Below the pieces are notes generated by a model. It saw only the letters and a program-made list of their open reading frames with translations. It was not told where the DNA came from and made no database searches. Positions 41,612 through 48,917 of a stretch of 64,000 bases of DNA are shown here, one piece after another. The position numbers were made by a program, and so were the translations under genes. Each line of letters begins with the position of its first letter. Positions within the stretch are counted from its first letter, which is position 1. The stretch lies in assembly GCF_051131155.1 (NCBI RefSeq), contig NZ_CP159508.1:3906001-3970000 (forward strand). The letters are read 5' to 3'. The stretch comes from Pseudanabaena minima. GTDB lineage: Bacteria; Cyanobacteriota; Cyanobacteriia; Pseudanabaenales; Pseudanabaenaceae.

Positions 41612-44497
41612 TTATAATCCATTCCCGATCGCAAAAAATGCTGACCAATAATTAGGATGATTGTATTGTGGCGATTTGATCAAGGCAACTTGTGCTCGAC
41701 GTAATGCTTCCGTAACCGTGACATCACCTTTTTGAAGTTCACCATAAAAAGCAGTCATAAGTGCTTGAGTACCCGCATCATCGACTTTCCAGAGGGATGC
41801 GATCGCATTTTTTGCACCAGCTTTTTGGACTTGGTAGCCAAAGCCTAAGATTTCCACCCCATCACCAAGCTTACCAACACCAGTCTGACAAGCACTTAGC
41901 ACAATCAAATCAATGTTTGGGATTTGCCAATCAGTGATTTCATTGAGACGGATTTTGTCGCCATTGCCGAAAATGATGAAGGAGTTGTCTGGAAAGCCTA
42001 TGTTAAATTCGGCATGGGTGGCGAGATGCAGAATATTATGATTTTTGAATTTTGCTTCGATCGCTTGCCGACTAAAGTTTTCTTCGATGAGTGTGACTGA
42101 ATTATTGAAAGAGTTGGAGATCGCTTGGACTTCCCTGATGGTTGCGGGTAAGGCTGTTTGTCCAAACTTCTTCTCTCCTGCTTTACCACCAAAAGCTCCT
42201 GCGAGGATTTTGGGTGAGTTTTTAGGTTGTGCAGAAAAGTCAAAGAGACTGTAGGCGATCAGGTTACTAATTTGGTATTTCTCTGCTAGCCATTGTTTAC
42301 CATCATAGAGTGCGGCGATGGGAATATATCGCAGTTGTCCATCGGGTGCATAGAGGATCGTTGTGGCTTTGGCTTGGATGAGTTCGGCTTCGATGGGTTT
42401 AATTAGCAATTTGTAAAGCTGGATCGCAGGTTCTTTGACATCTTCGGAGCCAGCATCAAGGAGTGCAGCTCTAAAATCACTAACTAGGGTTTCTAGTTCT
42501 GTTTGCGATATTTTGACGGTGCGACTGATGGGGATGGTGTTAGGTGAGAAGAGGATGATTTCGAGTCGATCATCTAAAATTAATGGATAAAGTAAAGCAG
42601 TGCCTTGGGGGATTTGTTGGAGATAGTCAGGAACTTTGTTGATAGCAGATTTGGGAAGTTGTTGGATTTTGTCCGATAGCTGCCTATTGGTTTCTTTGCT
42701 ATTATCAAAGTTAACGGCTAATAGCTTATCACTAATCGCTTTCTCTGGCTCTAGAAGTTGGACACCCTGCGCCGATCTATCGCTGCCTTTGATATTTTTA
42801 AAATAGTCTTCGAGTTCTTGGACTTTGAGGAGATCGAGAACTTGCAATGCTTCTATAATGCGATCTTGCTGAATCAGTAGATCCGCGAGACGTTTATAGC
42901 TACTAGAGATAGTCTCTAAATAGGATTGTTGAATGTCTTTGTCGAGTTTGCGAATGTCTTTGCGGATTGCTTCGCGGACATTGATCGATTGTTTGTAAAA
43001 GACAATGGCAAGTTCAAGATGATTGGCTTTAGATGATAAATTCCCTATATTTGCAAGGGTTAAACCCTCGACACTTCGGTCTCTAATTTCCCTAGCAATG
43101 GTCAGTGCTTGCTGATAAGAAATCATTGCTTCTTGATCTCGATTGAGTTTTTTGTAAGTAACGGCTAAATTATTGAGTCCACCCATTTCACCGCTACGGT
43201 CTTTGATTTCCCGTTTGATCGCTAGGCTTCGTAGATGGAACTCGATCGCTTTGTCATACTTGTCGAGAGAATCGTAAGTATTTCCCAGATTCCCTAGCGA
43301 CTGTCCTTCACCTAGACGGTCTTTAATTTCTTGCGCGATCGCTAATCTTTGCAGATGAAATTCGATCGCTTTGTCATATTTGCCAAGAGAATAGTATGAG
43401 ATTCCTAGATTTCCCAGTGAACGCCCCTCTCCTAGACGGTCTTTGATTTCCCGTTTGATCGCTAGACTTCGTAGATGGAACTCGATCGCTTTGTCATATT
43501 TACCAAGGAAAGAGTAAGTAATTCCAAGATTACCTAGCGACTGTCCCTCACCACGACGGTCTTTGATTTCCTGATCAATTGTTAAGCTTTGCAAATGAAA
43601 CTCGATCGCTTTGTCATATTTGCCAAGACTTCGGTATGCGTTACCCAGATTTCCCAACGATTGCCCCTCACTACGACGGTCTTTAATTTCCCGCGCAATC
43701 GCTAAGCTTTGCAGTTGATATTCGATCGCTTTGTCATATTTGCCAAGGTTTCGGTATGCATTTCCCAAATTTCCCAACACACTCCCCTCTCCTTGACGAT
43801 CTTTGAGTTCCTGTAGTATTACTAAGCTTTGCCTATGGAACTCGATCGCCTTATCATATTTGCCAAGGTTTTGGTAAGCGATTCCCAGATTTCCTAGCGA
43901 TTGCCCCTCCCCCCGACGGTCTTTAATTTCCCGTGCGATCGCTAAGCTTTGCAGATGGAATTCGAGCGCTTTGTCAGATTTGCCAAAGTTTTGGTAAGCT
44001 GTTCCCAAATTTCCTAGCACAGTCCCCTCTCCTTGACGATCTCTAAGTTCCTGTAATACTGTTAGAGCTTGCAGATGGAACTCAATCGCTCTGTCATACT
44101 TACCAAGAGCATCGTAAGCGTTGCCCAGATTTCCCAGAGACCGCCCCTCTCCGAGACGATCTTTGAGTTCTCGTGCGATCGCTAATCTTTGTAATTGATA
44201 TTCGATTGCTTTGTCATAATTGCCGAGAGAATCGTAAGCGATTCCCAGATTTCCCAGCGATGCACCCTCCCCACGACGGTCTTTAATTTCCCGATAGATT
44301 GTCAATGCTTGCAGCCATGACTGAAATGCTCTCTCAAACTGGCTGGTTTGAAATTGCTGATTTCCTTGATTAAACAGTCGATCTGCTTCTGCTTTACGGT
44401 CTTGTATTGTTTGAGCTTGGACGCTTTCACTTATCACTATCTGCACTTGACCGCAAGCCAAAAAAGTTAACATCGCAATACTGATCACCTTAATCAT
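41612..44497 (-). CDS. TPR-CHAT protein C
   Basis: 961 aa from ATG 44497 (MIKVISIAMLTFLAC), with GAGG nine bases upstream; the frame opens five codons earlier at 44512 (GTG). Signal peptide ends ESVQAQTIQ (VQA cleavage pattern). About 12 TPR units follow; the eleventh (LNRDQEAMISYQQALTIARE) is unlike the others and separates the array from the linker. CHAT residues: His in ILHLATHAEFNIG and Cys in LSACQTGVGKLGDG. The C-terminal 300 residues are almost the same as in B and A, which suggests recent duplication or gene conversion. Confidence 0.93.
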   Translation of the reverse strand: MIKVISIAMLTFLACGQVQIVISESVQAQTIQDRKAEADRLFNQGNQQFQTSQFERAFQSWLQALTIYREIKDRRGEGASLGNLGIAYDSLGNYDKAIEYQLQRLAIARELKDRLGEGRSLGNLGNAYDALGKYDRAIEFHLQALTVLQELRDRQGEGTVLGNLGTAYQNFGKSDKALEFHLQSLAIAREIKDRRGEGQSLGNLGIAYQNLGKYDKAIEFHRQSLVILQELKDRQGEGSVLGNLGNAYRNLGKYDKAIEYQLQSLAIAREIKDRRSEGQSLGNLGNAYRSLGKYDKAIEFHLQSLTIDQEIKDRRGEGQSLGNLGITYSFLGKYDKAIEFHLRSLAIKREIKDRLGEGRSLGNLGISYYSLGKYDKAIEFHLQRLAIAQEIKDRLGEGQSLGNLGNTYDSLDKYDKAIEFHLRSLAIKREIKDRSGEMGGLNNLAVTYKKLNRDQEAMISYQQALTIAREIRDRSVEGLTLANIGNLSSKANHLELAIVFYKQSINVREAIRKDIRKLDKDIQQSYLETISSSYKRLADLLIQQDRIIEALQVLDLLKVQELEDYFKNIKGSDRSAQGVQLLEPEKAISDKLLAVNFDNSKETNRQLSDKIQQLPKSAINKVPDYLQQIPQGTALLYPLILDDRLEIILFSPNTIPISRTVKISQTELETLVSDFRAALLDAGSEDVKEPAIQLYKLLIKPIEAELIQAKATTILYAPDGQLRYIPIAALYDGKQWLAEKYQISNLIAYSLFDFSAQPKNSPKILAGAFGGKAGEKKFGQTALPATIREVQAISNSFNNSVTLIEENFSRQAIEAKFKNHNILHLATHAEFNIGFPDNSFIIFGNGDKIRLNEITDWQIPNIDLIVLSACQTGVGKLGDGVEILGFGYQVQKAGAKNAIASLWKVDDAGTQALMTAFYGELQKGDVTVTEALRRAQVALIKSPQYNHPNYWSAFFAIGNGL

Positions 44498-44679
44498 CGT
44501 CCACATCCTCACATTTACATCAAAACCCGCAGTCGCCTACCAGCCAGCATAAAGTGATATTCACCAAAACAGGCGATCGTTACAAAAAACATAACCAAAT
44601 ATTCACCCAAAATGCCAAAATCTCTTAGGGGGCGACCAAGGAACTAGTTTTTTATCGTGATGATGGTAGTAGATACTAC
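44498..44679. repeat. 182-bp spacer between TPR-CHAT C and B, duplicated at 46966-47147
   Basis: Same length and nearly same sequence as 46966-47147 (shared blocks ACCAGCCAGCATAAAGTGAT, AACAGGCGATCGTTACAAAA, TGATGATGGTAGTAGATACT). A shorter relative is at 51647-51760 upstream of A. It contains the upstream region of C and thus probably a promoter used by several copies. Confidence 0.8.
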
Positions 44680-46965
44680 CTACAATCCATTGCCGATCGC
44701 AAAAAATGCTGCCCAATAATTAGGATGATTATATTGTGGCGATTTGATCAAGGTAACTTGCGCTCGGCGTAATGCTTCCATAACCGAGACATCACCTTTT
44801 TGCAGTTCACTATAAAAAGCAGTCATGAGTGCTTGTGTACCAGCATCATCGACTTTCCAGAGCGACGCGATCGCATTTTTTGCGCCTGCTTTCTGAACTT
44901 GATAACCAAATCCTAAAATTTCCACACCATCGCCCAGCTTACCGACTCCTGTCTGACAAGCACTCAACACAATCAAATTAATGTTTGGGATTTGCCAATC
45001 AGTGATTTCATTGAGACGGATTTTGTCGCCATTGCCGAAAATAATGAAGGAGTTGTCTGGAACGCCTATGTTAAATTCGGCATGGGTGGCGAGATGCAGA
45101 ATATTATGATTTTTGAATTTTGCTTCAATCGCTCGGCGGCTAAAGTTTTCTTCGATGAGGGTGACTGAGTTATTGAAGGAGTTGGCGATCGATTGAACTT
45201 CTCTGACGGTTGCAGGTAAAGCAGTTTGACCAAACTTCTTCTCTCCTGCTATACCACCAAAAGCTCCTGCTAGAATATTGGGTTGTATCTTTTGATTTGG
45301 GGTAAAGTCAAAGAGACTATAGGCGATCAGATTGCTAATGCGATATTTTTCAGCTAGCCATTGTTTACCGTCATAGAGTGCAGCAATGGGAATGTAGCGC
45401 AGTTGTCCATCGGGTGCATAGAGAATTGTTTTGGCTTGAAATTGAACGAGTTCAGCTTCAATGGGTTTAATCAGGAGGTTATAGAGTTGTATTGATGTAT
45501 CTCTGAAATCTTCCGAGCCAGCATCAAGAAGCCCTGCTCTAAAATCACTAATTAATTTTTCTAGTTGTTTTTTGGCAATTTTGACGGTGCGGCGAATAGG
45601 AAGCTGATTGGGAGCAAAAAGGATGATTTCGAGGCGATCACCGAGTATAAGTGGATAGAGTAATAGAGTGCTCTGTGGAATTTGGTTGAGATAGTCAGGA
45701 ACTTTGTTGATTTCGTTTTTGGGCAGTTGTTGAATTTGATTAGCAAGTTGATTATTAATTTCTTTGCTATTCTCAAAGCTAACAGCTAAACGCTTATCGC
45801 TAATAGCCTTCTCTGGTTCTAAAAGTCTGACACCTTGCGCCGACCTATCACTACCTTTGACATTTTTGAGATAATCTTCGAGTTCTTGGACTTTAAGCAG
45901 ATCAAGGACTTGCAGGGCTTCAATGATGCGGTCTTGTTGGAGAAGGAGATCGGCGAAATTGCGATAGGTTTCTTCGACAGTGCCTAAATATGACTGTTGG
46001 ACATCTTTATCGAGACTTCTGATATCCTTGCGGATCGCTTCACGGACATTGATTGACTGCTTATAAAAGAGAATCGCCAGTTCGGGTTGATTAAGACTGC
46101 TAAAAGATTCTCCTAAATTATTCAGCGAAATCCCCTCACCTTGACGGTTGTTGACTTCCCTTGCGATCGCTAAATATTGTAGATGGAACTCGATTGCTTT
46201 GTCATATTTACCGAGGGCATCATAAGTGGCTCCCAGATTTCCCAATGCCTGACCCTCACCGAGACGGTCTTTGATTTCCCTTGCGATCGCTAAGTATTGC
46301 AGATGGAACTCGATCGCTTTGTCATATTTGCCGAGAGAATCGTAAGCGTTTCCCAGATTTCCCAGTGATTGACCTTCACTAAGACGGTCTCTCCTTTCCC
46401 GAAAGATTGCTAACGCTTGCAGATGGAACTCGATCGCCTTGTCATATTTACCAAGAGAGTGGTAAGTGCTGCCCAGATTTCCCAGTGACTTTGCCTCACT
46501 GAGACGATTTTTGGTTTTCCGAGCTATTTCTAAACTTTGCAGTTGATACTCGATCGCCTTGTCATATTTACCAAGGGAGAAGTAAGTACTGCCCAGATTT
46601 CCCAACGAAATGCCCTCACCATGAAGGTCTTTAATTTCCCTTGCGATCGCCAATCTTTGCAGATAGGAATCGATCACTTTGTTGTACTGCCCTAAATAAA
46701 AATATGCCAGCCCCAGTCCGTTGTAAGCACGAGCCTCACATTCACGGTCTTTTATTTCAAGACAAATATCAAGCGCCATCAGCGCAAACTGTACTGCCTT
46801 TTGATATTGGCTGTCCCGTATCGCCCTAATTCCTAAGTTATAGCGCCAATCAGCTTCTGCTGCTCGTTCTTCAATTGTTCGTGCTTGGACACTTTCACTT
46901 ATTACTATCTGCACTTGCCCACAAGCCAAAAAAGCCAACATCGCCGTCCCAACAACCTTATTCAT
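44680..46965 (-). CDS. TPR-CHAT protein B, shortest TPR array
   Basis: 761 aa from ATG 46965 (MNKVVGTAMLAFLAC). Signal peptide then ARTIEERAAEADWRY. Only about seven TPR units are present; the first (YQKAVQFALMALDICLE) is divergent and contains Cys. The CHAT domain is complete, with ILHLATHAEFNIG and LSACQTGVGKLGDG, and the linker SLDKDVQQSYLGTVEETY. The short array against an unchanged protease end shows that TPR number is the variable part of this family. Confidence 0.93.
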   Translation of the reverse strand: MNKVVGTAMLAFLACGQVQIVISESVQARTIEERAAEADWRYNLGIRAIRDSQYQKAVQFALMALDICLEIKDRECEARAYNGLGLAYFYLGQYNKVIDSYLQRLAIAREIKDLHGEGISLGNLGSTYFSLGKYDKAIEYQLQSLEIARKTKNRLSEAKSLGNLGSTYHSLGKYDKAIEFHLQALAIFRERRDRLSEGQSLGNLGNAYDSLGKYDKAIEFHLQYLAIAREIKDRLGEGQALGNLGATYDALGKYDKAIEFHLQYLAIAREVNNRQGEGISLNNLGESFSSLNQPELAILFYKQSINVREAIRKDIRSLDKDVQQSYLGTVEETYRNFADLLLQQDRIIEALQVLDLLKVQELEDYLKNVKGSDRSAQGVRLLEPEKAISDKRLAVSFENSKEINNQLANQIQQLPKNEINKVPDYLNQIPQSTLLLYPLILGDRLEIILFAPNQLPIRRTVKIAKKQLEKLISDFRAGLLDAGSEDFRDTSIQLYNLLIKPIEAELVQFQAKTILYAPDGQLRYIPIAALYDGKQWLAEKYRISNLIAYSLFDFTPNQKIQPNILAGAFGGIAGEKKFGQTALPATVREVQSIANSFNNSVTLIEENFSRRAIEAKFKNHNILHLATHAEFNIGVPDNSFIIFGNGDKIRLNEITDWQIPNINLIVLSACQTGVGKLGDGVEILGFGYQVQKAGAKNAIASLWKVDDAGTQALMTAFYSELQKGDVSVMEALRRAQVTLIKSPQYNHPNYWAAFFAIGNGL

Positions 46966-47147
46966 CGCCCACATCCTCACATTTACATCAAAACCCGCAG
47001 TCGCCTACCAGCCAGCATAAAGTGATATTCCCTAAAACAGGCGATCGTTACAAAAAACATAACCAAATATTCACCCAAAACGCCAAAATCTCTTAGGAGG
47101 CAACCAAGGAACTAGTTTTTTATCGTGATGATGGTAGTAGATACTAC
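46966..47147. repeat. 182-bp spacer between TPR-CHAT B and A, duplicate of 44498-44679
   Basis: Near-identical to the C-B spacer at the same length, so the B-to-A unit arose by tandem duplication including the spacer and the 3' end of the upstream gene. Confidence 0.8.
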
Positions 47148-47190
47148 CTACAATCCATTGCCGATCGCAAAAAATGCTGACCAATAATTA
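47148..47190 (-). pseudogene. Detached 3' end of TPR-CHAT A, cut off by the IS
   Basis: On the minus strand it reads PNYWSAFFAIGNGL* in frame with the other paralogues' ends. It is separated from the rest of gene A (48917-51646) by the 1.7-kb IS. The shared TAATTA at both IS edges is the apparent target duplication. Confidence 0.88.
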
Positions 47191-48917
47191 GGGCTTGCTG
47201 AAAAAGAGACTAAGGGAAAAGTAGTGGGCAAAGAGGAAGGGGATAATACTTTGAGTGTCTACAAGGAAATTGCCAAGAAAAAGAATTAAAGTTAAAAAGG
47301 GGTTTCCAAGAAGGAAGAACAAAGAGTTGCCAGCAAAAGATAAACCAAGACAAACCGAAAAAAGCAAGCTGCTTGAGCAGCGCTTCCAAATTCATCACCA
47401 AGAAAGTGATAGCGATCGCCGTTTCCGATGTATTTGCCAACTTGGACATGACGCGATTTAGACTGAACCGTCGTTTAGCCAGTCCAAACTTACCTTCAAT
47501 TTGATTGCGAACCTTAGCATCTTCGAGAGTCTGCTTGCGAATAGCCGCCAACTCATCGGGTACAGGTCTGCCCAAAGGCGGAGCCGTAATCCGAATACCG
47601 AGATTTCGACAATAGGCGCGATTGCTGCGAGTGCGGTAAATCTGGTCAACGTAAACCGCTTCAGGATAATGTCCAAAGCGAGATTTAAACAATGCTACTT
47701 GTTGCTGCAAATCCCCCGATTCATTGAAGTTATCCCAACTGAGATGGTCGAGAAAGGCATGACCATCGACACAACTAACTGAGAGTTTAGCGCCAAACTC
47801 CACAGGTGTTCCTGCCTTACCTCTGACAATCGGACGTACATGAGGTTGCGTAATACTGACGATGCGGTCATCTATGCGATGACCACCTTGCTCGTACATC
47901 CATTGTTGTTGCCGATATACTTCACTGACGACTAGCAAGTTCCGATAGAGACTCCTCTTCAATTCCGATAGCTTTGCCCCTGCGGCAATTAGAGTGTCAA
48001 TATGGGCAAGATTGCGACGCACATATCCCAACTGTTGGCGCAATGCTTTGCGAATCCTTTTACGATTGGGTTGGCGTTGTTTGGCAATTTGGAGATACGC
48101 TGTCCTTGCTTCACGGCGATAGGTGCGTGGTTTCTTCGCTAATTGTTCTTTCACTTGTTGGTAAAGAGCATCAATCACTATTTCCGTTTGTTCTCTTGCT
48201 TCGTTCAACAGTTTGATGTCAGTGGGATAACGGATGTCGGATGGCGCGACTGTTGCATCTAGCAGCAATTTTCCTTGGTTTGCTGGTTCTGGTTCTTTCT
48301 GTTCCTTTTCTATATTCTGCTCTTCTAACTTCTCTTCTATCTCTTCTCTTTCTTCTTTCTTGTACTGCTTTGCTTCCTTCTCTTTTTGTCCCGACTCTTT
48401 AGGAGGCTTCACAATCCGTTCGTTGATTCTGCCCACGATCTCTAGATTCAATCGCTTGCGGAAATGTACCATCATGCTTGCTTCAAATGGGGCGTTGTCG
48501 CTGTACTCTGATAAGCCTAGGAAGTATTGTAAATATGGATTCTCACGAATTTGTTCTACTGTCTCTTCGTCACTTGTTCCTAGCTTCTCTTTGATGATCA
48601 GCGCCCCAAGTGCTATCCGAAATGGTTTTGCTGGTGCTCCTTGTCCTTCGCTAAATTGTTCTGCATATTCATTCTCAAATTCTTCCCACGGCACTAGTTC
48701 TGCTAATCTTACCCATCGATTTTCTCCTGATAGTTTGCCGCCAAATGGTAAGTAGAAGTTCTCGAATGATAGCTGTCCTGTGGGGGATTGTCGGTACATG
48801 CAATTTTATTGGTGCAAGGGTTTTTCTAGCTTTTCTTGCTTTTTCTTGCATTTTATCTGTTTTCGTTCTCCTTAGAAACCTTTGCTTGTATGCTTTTCTT
48901 GCTTTTTCAGTAAGCCC
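47191..48917. mobile_element. Insertion sequence, IS5/IS1182-like, inside TPR-CHAT A
   Basis: 1727 bp bounded by terminal inverted repeats GGGCTTGCTGAAAAAG (left) and CTTTTTCAGTAAGCCC (right, one mismatch). TAATTA lies at both borders (47185-47190 and 48918-48923); the uninterrupted paralogues read AATAATTAGGATG at this point, so the reconstruction is direct. One transposase gene fills the element. The family name is from transposase features, not a database match. Confidence 0.88.
47210..48799 (-). CDS. DDE transposase of the IS (IS5/IS1182-like)
   Basis: 529 aa. N-terminal DUF772-type region: LSFENFYLPFGGKLSGENR, then KPFRIALGALIIKEKLG and QIRENPYLQYFLGL. A Lys/Glu-rich insertion lies at about 133-180. 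Candidate DDE residues: Asp in KLLLDATVAPSDIRYPTD, Asp in VYVDQIYRTRSNRAYC and Glu in NQIEGKFGLAKRRF. The C-terminal 50 residues beyond LVMNLEALLKQL read into the IS end and look untypical (Trp/Phe/Pro-rich), so the native stop may have been lost. The frame is intact, so the element may be active. Confidence 0.9.
   Translation of the reverse strand: MYRQSPTGQLSFENFYLPFGGKLSGENRWVRLAELVPWEEFENEYAEQFSEGQGAPAKPFRIALGALIIKEKLGTSDEETVEQIRENPYLQYFLGLSEYSDNAPFEASMMVHFRKRLNLEIVGRINERIVKPPKESGQKEKEAKQYKKEEREEIEEKLEEQNIEKEQKEPEPANQGKLLLDATVAPSDIRYPTDIKLLNEAREQTEIVIDALYQQVKEQLAKKPRTYRREARTAYLQIAKQRQPNRKRIRKALRQQLGYVRRNLAHIDTLIAAGAKLSELKRSLYRNLLVVSEVYRQQQWMYEQGGHRIDDRIVSITQPHVRPIVRGKAGTPVEFGAKLSVSCVDGHAFLDHLSWDNFNESGDLQQQVALFKSRFGHYPEAVYVDQIYRTRSNRAYCRNLGIRITAPPLGRPVPDELAAIRKQTLEDAKVRNQIEGKFGLAKRRFSLNRVMSKLANTSETAIAITFLVMNLEALLKQLAFFGLSWFIFCWQLFVLPSWKPLFNFNSFSWQFPCRHSKYYPLPLCPLLFP

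Noticed and set aside
48234..48755. 173-codon open frame on the plus strand
   Set aside because: It lies antisense to the transposase and has a Ser/Cys/Phe-rich composition typical of a shadow frame.
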